From Virgisporangium ochraceum (GTDB lineage: Bacteria > Actinomycetota > Actinomycetes > Mycobacteriales > Micromonosporaceae): a DNA stretch of 64,000 nt. The position numbers and the translations under genes are program-made. The notes below the pieces were generated by a model, which had not been told where the DNA came from, did not search any database, and saw only the letters and a list, made by a program, of their open reading frames with translations. Location of the stretch: assembly GCF_016863655.1 (NCBI RefSeq), contig NZ_BOPH01000034.1, positions 62,001 through 126,000 of the forward strand, read 5' to 3'. Shown here piece after piece: positions 18,276-27,385 of the stretch (positions within the stretch are counted from its first letter, which is position 1; each line of letters opens with the position of its first letter).

Positions 18276-20969
18276 CTACCGACCGTCGGAGAACTTCCCG
18301 GTCAGGGCCTGTGAGAGCTCGCCGCGGGACTTGATGCCGAGTTTCGGGAAGATCCGGTACAGGTGGGTGGTGATCGTCCGGGGGGACAGGAAGAGCCGTT
18401 CGGCGATCTCCCTGTTGCTCAGCCCCTGTGCGGCCAGCCGCGCGATCTGCTGCTCCTGGAGCGTCAGGGTGTCGGCGGGGTCGACCGGCCGGCGCAGCGA
18501 CTCACCCGACGCGCGTAGCTCGGCCCGGGCACGGTCGGCCCAGGGTACGGCGCCGAGTGCGTCGAACGTCTCCGCGGCCGACCGCAGCAACGGCCGTGAC
18601 TCGGCAGCCCTGCGCTGCCGTCTCAACCACGCGCCGTACGCCTGCTGGAGCCGCGCGCGCTCGAACGGCCAGCTCGACAGGTCGGCGGCGAGCGCCGTCC
18701 CGAACGCCTCGGCACGGCCGGCCAGGACCGCGCCGGCGTATCGGAGCGTCGTCACGAGTGCGGGCGAGCCGCACTCGCCGGCCACCCGCGTGAGTGGGGG
18801 CACGATTGCCCGCAGGGCGTTCTCCTTGCCGGCCCAGGCGGCGGCCTCAGCCAGGTGTCCGAACGCCACGAACCGCAGGTACGGGTGGTAGGCCACGTCG
18901 TCGGCGTCGAAGATGCGGTACAGCTGCCGGTACGCGTCGGCGGGGCGTCCATCGGCGAGCGCCTCCACGCCACGAACGACCTGGACCAGCGCGAGCATCG
19001 GCAGCCTCGCGTTCGGCAGCAGGACGCTCTCACCGTGGTCGGCCGCTTTCCGGGCGGCTGCGGTGTCGCCGGTCAACGCCCGGGCGTGGCCGTGTATCAG
19101 CCGCGCTGTCAACGCCCATGCCGGCTGGCCGGTCTCGGCGGCGAGTTCGGCGGCCTCCACGGCCGCCGGTACGGCCACCCGGGTGTTGCCGAGGAACGCG
19201 GCGGCGAACGCCTGGCTGGTCAGCACCTGGGCGAGCGCGCCGACGCGGCCCTGAGCCCGCACGCCGGCCGTCGCCGCCGTGAGGAACTGCGCGGACAGGT
19301 CCAGCGCCCCGATGCCGCTGGCACTCACGCCGAGCACGTGCTGCTCCGTGGGGGTGAGGTCGAACCGGATCAGCAGCCGCGTCATCTGCTCCAGCGTCAC
19401 CGCTCCACGCTCGACCGGGGCGATCAGGCCCACGGTGGCGATCATCCGCGGATCGTCGGTCAGCGTGTCGAAGTTGTCGGCGACCGTGAGAAACGCCTGA
19501 ATCGTCTCCGGGGGCGGGTTGGACCAGTAGAACCGCAGGCTCATCGCCGCCAACGCGTTCATCGCCCGCTGCCCGTCGCCGTCGCGGCGCAGCGCGTCGA
19601 TGAGCCCGGCGTACACCGGCAGACGTGCGGCACCCGACCAGCCCGTGATGAGGAGCCCTTCACGCAGATACGACAGCCATGCCCGGTCGACCGGGCGCAG
19701 GTGTTCGTCGACCACGTCGTCCAGCAACTGTCGTGCCGTGGTGATGTCGCCCTGCTCGGCGGCGACCTCGGCGGCGGCCAGCAACCGCCGGCCGCGTTCG
19801 GCCGCGTCCCCGCTGAGCAACACGGCCCGCTGGAACGCCGCCAACGCCGCGCCGGACGCCTGCCGGTGACCGGCCCGGGCCGCGAGCCCGGTCAGCTCGC
19901 GTGCCAGCGCCTCGTCCGGGCCGGCTGCCGCCGCCGCCCGATGCCACACGTGACGGTCGGAGTCGGCGACGACCACGTCGGCCAGCGCGGCGTGGACCCG
20001 CCGCCGTTGCGCCGTGCCCGCGGACTGGTACAGCGCCGAGCGCAGCAGCGGATGCCGGAACCGCAACCGGTGCCAGTCGTCGACCTGGACCAGCCGGGTC
20101 GCCACGGCCGGGCCAACGTCGTCGACGGTCACCGGACACCCCTCGAACCGGCTGGATGCCGCGAGGATCTCGTCGACGTCGTCCCCGTCGTCCAGCGCCG
20201 CGACGAGCAGCAGGGCCCGGGTGGCGGTCGGCAGTTCGGCGACGATGGCGGCGAAGGTCCGCTCCACCCGCGTACTCAGCGGCAACCACGACGGCAGCAG
20301 CCGGGCATCCCCCGACGTCGCCGCCACCGAGCCCAGCTCCACCAGCCCCAGCGGGATGCCCGCCGACTGCTCCAGCACCCGCTCCCGCAACGGCCGGGAC
20401 AGGTCCGGCGCGACCGATGCCAGCAGCACGCCCGCGTCGACCGGAGACAGTGGCTCGAGCCGCAATTCGGGCAGCCCCGCCTGGGCCAGGAGCCGATCGA
20501 CCTCCTCGCCGTCGCGGATCGTCAGCACCATCGCGACAGGGTCCGAGCCGATCCGCCGGGCCGCGAACGTCAACGCTTCCCACGAGCCGCGATCGAGCCA
20601 CTGCGCGTCGTCGACGGCCACCAGCACCCGCTGGTGCCGCGTCCCGAGCTGATCCAGCAGGACCATCGCCGCCCGGTACGGCGACTCGATCTCCACCGCC
20701 GGTGCCGGCGCATCACGCCGGAGGGAACGGAACAACCGGTGCAGGCCCGCGTAGGGGATGTGCACCTCGGCCTGAACCCCGCAGACCCCGACGGCGCGCA
20801 TCCCGCGCGCGGTCGCGAGTGTCGAGGCGTGCGCCAGCAGAGCGGTCTTTCCGATCCCGGCCTCGCCGCGCAGGATCACCGCACCGCCAGCCTGTGCGAT
20901 GGCCCGGTCCAGGAGGGCGGAGAGGGCAAGAATCTGTGCGTCGCGTCCGACCAGCATGCCTTTTCGCAC
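18276..20969 (-). CDS. Large ATP-binding LuxR-family regulator (LAL type)
   Basis: 897 residues. N-terminal AAA/STAND-type NTPase: LVGRD near residue 6, Walker A GEAGIGKT at 35-42, Walker B VLVAVDDAQWLD near 120. The middle is alpha-helical, TPR-like. The C-terminal 65 residues are a LuxR DNA-binding domain (LTLQEQQIARLAAQGLSNRE; LFLSPRTITTHLYRIFPKLG). LAL regulators activate secondary metabolism or catabolic genes. The start could be GTG 20969 or ATG 20957; neither has a clear ribosome site. It lies 10 bases from the AraC-type gene on the same strand, so the two may form one unit. Confidence 0.85.
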   Translation of the reverse strand: MRKGMLVGRDAQILALSALLDRAIAQAGGAVILRGEAGIGKTALLAHASTLATARGMRAVGVCGVQAEVHIPYAGLHRLFRSLRRDAPAPAVEIESPYRAAMVLLDQLGTRHQRVLVAVDDAQWLDRGSWEALTFAARRIGSDPVAMVLTIRDGEEVDRLLAQAGLPELRLEPLSPVDAGVLLASVAPDLSRPLRERVLEQSAGIPLGLVELGSVAATSGDARLLPSWLPLSTRVERTFAAIVAELPTATRALLLVAALDDGDDVDEILAASSRFEGCPVTVDDVGPAVATRLVQVDDWHRLRFRHPLLRSALYQSAGTAQRRRVHAALADVVVADSDRHVWHRAAAAAGPDEALARELTGLAARAGHRQASGAALAAFQRAVLLSGDAAERGRRLLAAAEVAAEQGDITTARQLLDDVVDEHLRPVDRAWLSYLREGLLITGWSGAARLPVYAGLIDALRRDGDGQRAMNALAAMSLRFYWSNPPPETIQAFLTVADNFDTLTDDPRMIATVGLIAPVERGAVTLEQMTRLLIRFDLTPTEQHVLGVSASGIGALDLSAQFLTAATAGVRAQGRVGALAQVLTSQAFAAAFLGNTRVAVPAAVEAAELAAETGQPAWALTARLIHGHARALTGDTAAARKAADHGESVLLPNARLPMLALVQVVRGVEALADGRPADAYRQLYRIFDADDVAYHPYLRFVAFGHLAEAAAWAGKENALRAIVPPLTRVAGECGSPALVTTLRYAGAVLAGRAEAFGTALAADLSSWPFERARLQQAYGAWLRRQRRAAESRPLLRSAAETFDALGAVPWADRARAELRASGESLRRPVDPADTLTLQEQQIARLAAQGLSNREIAERLFLSPRTITTHLYRIFPKLGIKSRGELSQALTGKFSDGR

Positions 20970-20979
20970 TCACGAATCG

Positions 20980-21996
20980 TCAGTCACGGGCTTCCGAGCC
21001 CTTCTGCGCGATCTCCGTCAGCGTGATCGGCGTCAGCTCGGTCGTCCGCTCCGACGCGGCGAGGCGGCGCCACTCCGATGGAGTGCATCCGAACCGCTGC
21101 TTGAATGCCCGGGAGAACGACGAATGGTCGGGAAACCCGGACATCCGGGCAATGGCGGCGACCGATACCAGCGAGTTCGCGGGGTTGCTCAGCGTCCGTG
21201 CCGCGCGGCGGAGCCGTTCTGTCCGGACCCAGTCACCGAGCACCACGTTCATCCGGGCGAGAACCGTGTACAGATACCGCTTCGAGATACCGAAGTGGGC
21301 GGCGAGGAGGTCGGCGTTCAGGTCCGGGTCCGCCACGTGAGCGCTGAGGTACATCATGATCCGCGTGCCCAGGGTCTGGCTGAGTGGTTGCCGGCTGAGG
21401 AGTTCGTCGCCACCGGCGGTCGTCAGCAGTGCCCGCAGGAGGTCGATCGTCGGGTTCGCCATTGACGCAGCCTGTGCCGGGGACAGCTCGGGGAGGTCGG
21501 CGAGATCGGTCACGAACCTGGCGACCATCGATCCGAGCGGGCTGTGCCTGATGCTGCGGACGATGACATCGCGCAGGTAGAGGTAGGGCAGCCCGATCTC
21601 GTCCATGGCCACCGTCACCGACCATGCCTTGACCGGCTCGTCCGCCCGCAACCGCAGTGCGTCGCCGCTCCAGTAGGGCACCATCGATCCCGACACCCGG
21701 CGATCGAACCGGTCGTTCTGTTCGATCGCATACGGGCCGGACGAGATCGTCAGGATCAGGCGTGGCCTGTCGTCTCTGCGGGCGAGGCTCGCCGAGCGGA
21801 ACCCGTAGAAGTTGTCGAGCCTGGTCCGGGTGACGTTCATGGTCCCGAAGTAGCGGTCCAGGTGCTCGAACCGGACTGCCCGCGCGCCGTCGGCGGGCCG
21901 AGCGCGAAAGGGTACCGAGCAGGTGCGGGCCGCCTCGTCGAGGACATCGATCCAAGACGATGGCTCCGCGTCGGTCAAGGTGAAATGGCGCACCAC
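20980..21996 (-). CDS. AraC-family transcriptional regulator
   Basis: About 338 residues. The first ~220 form an AraC-binding-like (cupin-type) domain (WSVTVAMDEIGLPYLYL; SMVPYWSGDAL). The last 100 are two helix-turn-helix units: LNADLLAAHFGISKRYLYTV and VSVAAIARMSGFPDHSSFSRAFK, ending with FGCTPSEWRR. Tandem GTG codons at 21996 and 21993 follow a GGAGGG site and are the likely start. Domain order resembles the ActA/OxyR-independent group of aromatic-degradation regulators, but the target is unknown. Located immediately upstream of the LuxR-type gene. Confidence 0.85.
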   Translation of the reverse strand: MVRHFTLTDAEPSSWIDVLDEAARTCSVPFRARPADGARAVRFEHLDRYFGTMNVTRTRLDNFYGFRSASLARRDDRPRLILTISSGPYAIEQNDRFDRRVSGSMVPYWSGDALRLRADEPVKAWSVTVAMDEIGLPYLYLRDVIVRSIRHSPLGSMVARFVTDLADLPELSPAQAASMANPTIDLLRALLTTAGGDELLSRQPLSQTLGTRIMMYLSAHVADPDLNADLLAAHFGISKRYLYTVLARMNVVLGDWVRTERLRRAARTLSNPANSLVSVAAIARMSGFPDHSSFSRAFKQRFGCTPSEWRRLAASERTTELTPITLTEIAQKGSEARD

Positions 21997-22016
21997 AGGG
22001 CCCTCCGATTGCCCTG

Positions 22017-22526
22017 TCACGGCGACCCCAGTTCCGGGTACATGCACGCGACCGGCCCCGACAGCCTGGCCCTCACCTGCTTGCTGAACGCGTCGACGAG
22101 GATCTCGTGCTCCCGGGCGGCGATTCCCGCCAGGGCCCGGTCGGCAACGGTGGCCGGGTGCGCGTCGGCCTCGCACGGTCCGAGCACCAGCCCCGCGACC
22201 TGCACGCCCGCCGGTGCGAACTCGACCCGCAACGCGTTGGTCGCCGACCATAGCGCCGCCTGCGAGAGCGCGAACGCGCTGGCCAACCTGATCGAACTCA
22301 TCACGTTGGTGTCGAACTGGACCGCGACCCCGGCCCGCTCGATGGTGTGGACGTCACCCATGTCGATCTCGACCGCGACGACCCGGTCGCCCGGCCACTC
22401 GCGGCGCCGGCGTCCGCCGGCATAGACCCGCCCGGCACCCGCCGCGACGAACCGGTCGACGAACAGTTCACCGAGCCTCGACGAGGCGTCGGCGACGAGG
22501 ATCACCTCCGACTCGAAACCGGTCAC
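22017..22526 (-). CDS. SDR-like protein lacking the catalytic segment
   Basis: 169 residues from GTG 22526 (GGGAGGAGGG upstream). It starts like a short-chain dehydrogenase (VILVADASSRLGELFVDRFV, the Rossmann nucleotide-binding loop) and ends like one (AALWSATNALRVEFAPAGVQVAG, then LGPCEADAHP). The segment normally between them, containing NNAG and the catalytic Ser-Tyr-xxx-Lys, is missing; the chain passes from NVMSSIRLASAFAL straight into the helix after YxxxK. Family members are about 240 residues, so roughly 70 are lost in frame. It is either a decaying gene or a non-catalytic binding protein. Confidence 0.6.
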   Translation of the reverse strand: MTGFESEVILVADASSRLGELFVDRFVAAGAGRVYAGGRRRREWPGDRVVAVEIDMGDVHTIERAGVAVQFDTNVMSSIRLASAFALSQAALWSATNALRVEFAPAGVQVAGLVLGPCEADAHPATVADRALAGIAAREHEILVDAFSKQVRARLSGPVACMYPELGSP

Positions 22527-22760
22527 GGCCCTCCTCCCACGGGGTTCCCGGAGCGTATCCCCGTAACGGCTCACGCCGGGTCAGCATGATGTGCATCTTG
22601 CTGTGCGCCGCGTGCACCGGCCCCGTCGGAATCGGCCGGCTCACCCGCGACGCCACCGCCGCGAGCGAGTGCCCGGTCGGCCCCGGGTAGGTCAGCACCA
22701 CGTCCACACGACCGCTCACGCCGGCCGGCGTAGGGGTCCTGCCCCCATCGGAGGTGGGGC

Positions 22761-23061
22761 ATGTCCGGTTACCCGAGTCCGACCGTCGGCGAGCGCTTCC
22801 GGATGTCGCGCCTGTCACGCGGCTGGAGCGTTCGGTTCGCGGCGGACCGTGCCGGCGTCTCCCATTCGACGTGGAGAAGGATCGAGCCCGCGACGGGGCA
22901 GTGCCGACAACCGGCTCGTCCTGGCGGCGATCGCGACCGCGCTCGAATGTCCGCTGACCGATCTCGGATCTTCAAGATCGACGGGCGCTTGTCCTGGTGA
23001 GAGCTCCCCCATTTGGACTCGAACCAAAAACCTGCCGGCTTTCAACCCGGCATTTTCATGA
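22761..23061 (+). pseudogene. XRE-type HTH gene, frameshifted
   Basis: ATG 22761 follows GGAGGTGGGG. The first frame encodes GERFRMSRLSRGWSVRFAAD and AGVSHSTWRRIE, an XRE helix-turn-helix. The expected continuation, SADNRLVLAAIATALECPLTDLG, is present but in the +1 frame, so about one base was gained (or two lost) near 22885. The shifted frame runs on into the tRNA-like sequence at 23004. This is a small DNA-binding protein gene damaged at the element boundary. Confidence 0.55.
23004..23052 (-). other. 3' half of a tRNA-like sequence: putative left attachment site
   Basis: Read on the minus strand, this contains an anticodon-type stem (TGCCGG/CCGGCA), a five-base variable loop, a T arm with five pairs around TTCGAGT, and an acceptor-strand TGGGGGA plus discriminator G at 23004. 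No matching 5' acceptor or D arm follows to the right. Tyrosine integrases of actinobacterial elements recombine in tRNA 3' halves, leaving such a fragment at one end and an intact tRNA at the other. The integrase starts 175 bases to the right, so I read this as attL with the element extending rightwards. The isotype is uncertain. Confidence 0.6.
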
Positions 23062-23156
23062 GCTGTCACTCCTTACATGTAGTGGTGTTGAGCAGTAAGT
23101 TTGCCTGTGAGCTGCCCGTCTCCGCCTTCATCGGTGAGCAACATTTGGCATCGTTT

Positions 23157-23176
23157 AATGGGGGTAAAATGGGGGT
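23157..23176 (+). repeat. Tandem AATGGGGGT boxes
   Basis: AATGGGGGT occurs at 23157-23165 and 23168-23176, eleven bases (one helical turn) apart, upstream of the integrase. AATGGGGG also occurs inside the attachment site on the minus strand (23006-23013). These may be integrase arm sites or regulator sites; this is inference. Confidence 0.4.
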
Positions 23177-23180
23177 GTTG

Positions 23181-23208
23181 ACGCCGCCCCGCTGGGCGGC
23201 GTTTCTCT
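23181..23208 (+). terminator. Strong hairpin with T-rich tail upstream of integrase
   Basis: ACGCCGCCC and GGGCGGCGT form a perfect nine-pair stem around a CGCT loop, followed by TTCTCTTC. It looks like an intrinsic terminator shielding the integrase from transcription entering from the chromosome. It ends about 20 bases before the integrase start, so it could also act as an attenuator. Confidence 0.6.
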
Positions 23209-23226
23209 TCATCGGAGGGGGAACGT

Positions 23227-24378
23227 ATGGGCAGGCCGTCACTTCCCCTCGGTACACACGGTGACATCCGGTGCTACCACCAAGGTAAGCGCTGGCAGGC
23301 GCGGACCTTGTATCGGGATTGCGACGGCACGACCCGACACGTCGAAAGATGGGGCGACTCCAAGGGAGCAGCCGAACGCGCGTTGAAGGAGGCGCTACGC
23401 GACCGCATGTGGGTCGACTCCTCCCATGACCTCAACCCCGATACGAAACTCTCGGCCGTCGCTACCGCGTGGTGGGCTCAGTTCTGCGAGTCCGACTGCT
23501 CACCCGGCACCAAGCGCGTCTACCGCGAACGGCTCGACGCCCAGATCATCCCCTCGATGGGCAACGTCCGCTGCCGCGAACTGACCATCGGCGGCGTCGA
23601 ACGCTTCCTCCAAGCGGTCAAACGCAACCACGGCGCCGCGATCACCAAGACCACCCGCACGGTCCTGTCGAACATCTGCGCCTACGCCGCCCGCCACGAC
23701 GCGATCGACCACAACCCGGTACGCGAAACCTCGCCGCTCAGCGTCAAGCCGAAGAAGGGCGCAGCCAAAGCGTTGACGGTCAGGGAGGTCAACCAGCTAC
23801 GGGCACTCATGTCCTACGACGACAGAGCGATCTCTCGAGACCTCCCCGCGCTGGTCGACGTGATGGCAGCAACCGGGCTACGGATCGGCGAGACCCTCGC
23901 CCTCGTCTGGGAAGCGATCGACCTGAACGCCGGCACCGTCGAGGTGCGCGGCACGATCATCCGGATCAAAGGACAGGGTCTCGCGATAAAGCCCGAGCCG
24001 AAGACCGAAGCCGGCTACCGAACTCTCATGCTCCCCACCTGGTGCAGGGACCAGCTGAAGGCCCGCAGGGCTCGGAATGACCGTGACTGGGGCAGCCTCA
24101 ACCTCGTCTTCCCCTCCGCCGTCGGAACGCTGCGCGATCCGTCGAACGTCGATCACCACCTCAAGGACGCCTTCACCTGGGCCGGGGTCCCCGACATCAC
24201 CTCGCACATCTTCCGCAAGACTGTGGCCACCCTGATGGACAAAGCCGGCCTGTCGGCAAGAGCCGGCGCAGACCAACTCGGCCACGCCCAGGTCTCGATG
24301 ACGCAGAACACCTACTTCGGGCGAAAAGTCTCAGATACCGGGGCCGCCGTGGTATTGGAAGCCCTCGATATCGCATGA
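23227..24378 (+). CDS. int: Tyrosine site-specific integrase
   Basis: 383 residues with GGAGGGGG upstream of the ATG. N-terminal arm-binding region (~1-60), SAM-like core-binding domain (~70-160: SAVATAWWAQFCESDCSPGT), and catalytic domain (~185-375) with Arg in ATGLRIGE, HxxR in HIFRKT, His in LGHAQVSM and the nucleophile Tyr363 in NTYFG. All catalytic residues are present. It should catalyse integration and excision of the element at the tRNA-like site just upstream. The HTH gene at 37130 is the candidate directionality factor. Confidence 0.92.
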   Translation: MGRPSLPLGTHGDIRCYHQGKRWQARTLYRDCDGTTRHVERWGDSKGAAERALKEALRDRMWVDSSHDLNPDTKLSAVATAWWAQFCESDCSPGTKRVYRERLDAQIIPSMGNVRCRELTIGGVERFLQAVKRNHGAAITKTTRTVLSNICAYAARHDAIDHNPVRETSPLSVKPKKGAAKALTVREVNQLRALMSYDDRAISRDLPALVDVMAATGLRIGETLALVWEAIDLNAGTVEVRGTIIRIKGQGLAIKPEPKTEAGYRTLMLPTWCRDQLKARRARNDRDWGSLNLVFPSAVGTLRDPSNVDHHLKDAFTWAGVPDITSHIFRKTVATLMDKAGLSARAGADQLGHAQVSMTQNTYFGRKVSDTGAAVVLEALDIA

Positions 24379-24460
24379 GCCAAACGTCGCGAGAGTGACG
24401 TATGCCCGGCATTGGCGCTCACACGCCCTCGGCAACTACTAGGCCGTGTCTCGAAGTCGG

Positions 24461-25354
24461 TCACAGCCATTCGTTGATGGCGGTTATGTGGAAGGTGGCT
24501 TCGTAGCGGACGGCGAGCTTGTCGTAGCGGGTGCCGGCGGCGCGGTGGCGCTTGAGTCGGTTGATGCCGCATTCGACGGCGTGCCGCTGTTTGTAGATGT
24601 CGGGATCGCACACAGGTGGCCGGCCGCCCTTGGATCCCTTCGTCCGTCGGTGGGCGTCCTGGTCGGCCTTGGACGGGATGGTCGCCTTGATTCCACGCCT
24701 TCGCAGGTAGGTGCGGTTGGCCTTGGACGTGTACGCCTTGTCGGCGATGACCCGATCGGGTGTGGTCCGGGGCCGGCCACCTGCGGGACGAGGGACGCGG
24801 ATGCGGTCCAGCACAACGGCGAACTGCGGGCTGTCACCGCGTTGCCCGGCGGTCAGCACCATCGACAGTGGTTTCTGGCCCTGCTCGCAGGACAGATGAA
24901 GCTTGGTCGTCCACCCGCCCCGGGAGCGGCCCAACGCATGGTCGGCCGGTTCCTCGCCGGCCCCGCCGGGCGGCTCCTTCTGCCCGGCACCGTCGCGGCG
25001 GGCGCCAGCGGCGTGCTGGTGCGCCCGGGCGATCGTGGAGTCCACGCTGACGTCCCAGGTGATCAGACCGGCGGCGTCGGCCCGGGCCTGCAACGCGGTC
25101 AGGATCTGCTGCCAGATCCCGGCCCGCTGCCACCGCCGGAACAACGCATACACCGACTGCCACGAGCCGTAGCATTCCGGCACGTCCCGCCACGGCGCAC
25201 CTACCCGCACCCGCCACCGGATCCCATCGATCAGCTGCCGTTTCGTCCACTTCGACGGCCGACCCGCCCGCTTCGGTTCCGGCAACAGCGGCGCCAGCCG
25301 CGCCCACTGGGCGTCGGTCAGGTCGAACCGCCTCGTCACCGCTATGGTGTCCAC
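24461..25354 (-). CDS. IS5-family DDE transposase
   Basis: 297 residues. N-terminal DUF4096-type domain ([38 protein letters not shown]), then the DDE catalytic core with Asp in [10 protein letters not shown], Asp in VIADKAYTS and Glu in [12 protein letters not shown] (the Y-2-R-3-E-6-R-like block). Full length, single frame. The GTG start at 25354 and its GGAG ribosome site lie inside one arm of a long hairpin (25353-25412), so translation from read-through transcripts should be blocked. Confidence 0.9.
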   Translation of the reverse strand: MDTIAVTRRFDLTDAQWARLAPLLPEPKRAGRPSKWTKRQLIDGIRWRVRVGAPWRDVPECYGSWQSVYALFRRWQRAGIWQQILTALQARADAAGLITWDVSVDSTIARAHQHAAGARRDGAGQKEPPGGAGEEPADHALGRSRGGWTTKLHLSCEQGQKPLSMVLTAGQRGDSPQFAVVLDRIRVPRPAGGRPRTTPDRVIADKAYTSKANRTYLRRRGIKATIPSKADQDAHRRTKGSKGGRPPVCDPDIYKQRHAVECGINRLKRHRAAGTRYDKLAVRYEATFHITAINEWL

Positions 25355-25412
25355 GAGGTCTCCGGTTATTCAGGTTCTGCTTGGTCGCTGAACCATCTAC
25401 CGGAGACCTCGT
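25353..25412. promoter_or_regulatory. Inverted repeat covering the transposase ribosome site and start
   Basis: ACGAGGTCTCCGGT (25353-25366) and its exact inverse (25399-25412) form a 14-pair stem with a 32-base loop. The arm nearer the gene contains the ribosome site and part of the GTG start. Transcripts starting outside the IS would fold and hide the start; a promoter inside the loop or stem would give an unstructured message. The same logic is known for IS10 and IS50. Confidence 0.7.
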
Positions 25413-25489
25413 CACATATCGATCACCGACACGCCGACAACCACCAACACCCAGGCCAGACGCAGCCATCACTTCGAGACACGTCCTAG

Positions 25490-26233
25490 GCCTGCCGATC
25501 GAGCGACTTGGTTACGCGGGTCTGGATGACCTCGCCGAGACAGCCCGGTCGGAGTGCGATCGGAACCCCTCAAACCTTGCTCGTCGTTCTCGGCGATGAT
25601 CCGGGCGGAGGTTGCCCGCCGAGTGGCATGTAGCGGCCGAGGGTGCCCAGGTGCCGGTGGCGGGACTTGGCCTACAGTCCGTCATCGAGCCCCTGACCCC
25701 GCTCATCGATCACGCTCGGAAGTTGAGCGTCCAGTCTCCTTGGACACGATCAGCCACATCCGCAGCGCCGTCACCAACTCCACCGACACCCCACCATCGC
25801 CGCCGCGGTCAGCTCCGCCGCCTGCCGGGTCGAAGGCATGTATTACAAGATCGCCGAGGGACAGTACGCCTCCTCGAACCGGAACCTGCCCACTGAACGC
25901 CGTGGCCGGCAGACCCGGGTCGGTCGAGGGCCGGAAACATCCGCGAGCAGCTCAGCCGGCGCTCGACCGTGAGCCCGAAGCCAGCTGACGAGGGGCCTGG
26001 CGCACACACTGCTCGACTCATGCGTGGGCGCCCACACGCCGGTGTTCGGCGCGGCCAAGGTACGCGGCCGTTGATCGCGAAAGCCAGATCGCTCCGACTG
26101 GCCGCCGACGGAGGTCGGGCAGGCGATCGTGAGCCGGCTGAACTTGTCGACCTACGCACGGTCAACAACACTTATCGCGAGGGTACGGAGCCGGCCGTCT
26201 GGGGATGGCGGAGGTGCTGAGCACGACGGGGCG
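25490..26233. other. 744-base gap with degraded coding traces
   Basis: No complete gene is supportable. On the plus strand around 25795-25900 one frame reads like protein (VEGMYYKIAEGQYASSNRN) but has no start or family match and is bounded by stops. This looks like remnant sequence between the IS and the TPR gene. Confidence 0.4.
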
Positions 26234-27298
26234 TCACTGACCCGACACGAATTGACGCTTGAGCATGGCGAGGTGCAACTCGATCTGCCGAAGTCGAGCG
26301 TGGTGGGGACTATTCGTCGGGCAGTTGCTCAGATGCGCGGACACGGCCGGATACAACCGGTAGACGTGTGTCCGTGCGCCATCGAACTCATAGTCGGACA
26401 ACGGATGGCCCAGGTACCGGGTCCTGCACTCCACGTACTTCCTGTGGATCCGTTGGAAGGAGATATCGCAGCGCACCGCGTAGATCTGACCCTGTCGCAG
26501 GGCCGTCGTGGAGCGTAGCTGCTCGACCTGCTGGCGAAGACCGGCAGAGTTCCCGGCGTGTTCGACGTGCGTCGATGCCCTGCGCAGGTGGTCCATCAGA
26601 CCGTCGAGGACGGCGTCGTCGACACCGGCGAGATCAATCCGTGCGAGGTAACCGTGGTGCACCTGGGCCAGAAGGTAGGCCGCTCGGGTTCCGCGCTCGT
26701 CGAACCGTTCGATCCAATGGAGCAGGTTGTACGCGCGGGTGAGGTCACCGGCCCGTAGCGCGTTGACGGCCTCGTCGAACCGGGGCCGCAGAACCCATTC
26801 GACGACCCGGTCGATGGCGGCCTGGGACGGCACATCGGACGGCGGTCGCGGAGCGCGGAGGCCATCGCCCGCCACGCGGTCGGCGGTGTAGATCAACGAG
26901 TCCCGGGCAAGGACGTCGTCCGGCCGGTGCGAGACAAGGCGTTCGAGCACGTGTCGGGCGCGGTCGAAGTTCCGGCGCCGCAACGCTTTCCAGACCACCA
27001 CCATCTGCCGGTCCGACCAGGGTTCACCGCAGCGGGCCAGGAGCCGCTGACAGGCGTCGGCCCATGGCCCCGGTTCGGCCAGTTGCCGGGCGACCTCGCC
27101 GCGCTTCCTCGCCTGCCCGTACTCGCCGACCTCCAGGTGACACCGGACGAGATGGAGGAGTGCGTCGATTCGCTCGGGATCCACGGCGAGGTAGGCGTCA
27201 AAACGAGCGATCGCGCGGGTCCAGTCGCGGTCGGCGATGTCCCGCAGAGCCGCTTCTATCAAGCTCTCCGACGACTCGCCGCCCGTCATGGAATCCAC
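26234..27298 (-). CDS. TPR-like helical protein beside CBASS-1
   Basis: About 354 residues, GTG 27298 or ATG 27289. Residues ~15-75 read as TPR pairs (IADRDWTRAIARFDAYLAVD and IDALLHLVRCHLEVGEYGQA), and further helical repeats follow (ALRAGDLTRAYNLLHWIERF). The C-terminus has a separate conserved-looking part (CDISFQRIHRKYVECRTRYL). No catalytic motif, signal or membrane helix. It is divergent from the CD-NTase with 87 bases between starts. A role with the defence operon (regulator or sensor) is possible but rests only on position. Confidence 0.6.
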   Translation of the reverse strand: MDSMTGGESSESLIEAALRDIADRDWTRAIARFDAYLAVDPERIDALLHLVRCHLEVGEYGQARKRGEVARQLAEPGPWADACQRLLARCGEPWSDRQMVVVWKALRRRNFDRARHVLERLVSHRPDDVLARDSLIYTADRVAGDGLRAPRPPSDVPSQAAIDRVVEWVLRPRFDEAVNALRAGDLTRAYNLLHWIERFDERGTRAAYLLAQVHHGYLARIDLAGVDDAVLDGLMDHLRRASTHVEHAGNSAGLRQQVEQLRSTTALRQGQIYAVRCDISFQRIHRKYVECRTRYLGHPLSDYEFDGARTHVYRLYPAVSAHLSNCPTNSPHHARLRQIELHLAMLKRQFVSGQ

Positions 27299-27385
27299 GA
27301 TAGGTGATCAAAAACGTGCTCTTCGTAATGCGAATGGTTACCCTAAGGCATCAGCTTCGCGTTCCAGCTGCCCACGAGGTGACCC

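Larger units (their letters stand above)
24443..25485 (-). mobile_element. IS5-family insertion sequence with CTAG target duplication
   Basis: A 1043-base element. Terminal inverted repeats are GCCGTGTCTCGAAGT (24443-24457) and its near-perfect inverse at 25471-25485 (one mismatch in 15). Both ends are flanked by CTAG (24439-24442 and 25486-25489), the expected target duplication. One transposase gene fills the interior. Intact ends and an unbroken reading frame suggest recent, possibly active, insertion just downstream of the integrase. Confidence 0.85.

Noticed and set aside
22468..22818. 116-residue minus-strand frame upstream of the SDR gene
   Set aside because: No ribosome site or family; overlaps the SDR start in another frame.
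23004..23052. Intact tRNA gene
   Set aside because: No 5' acceptor strand or D arm to the right; the anticodon loop would have eight bases. Treated as an attachment-site remnant.
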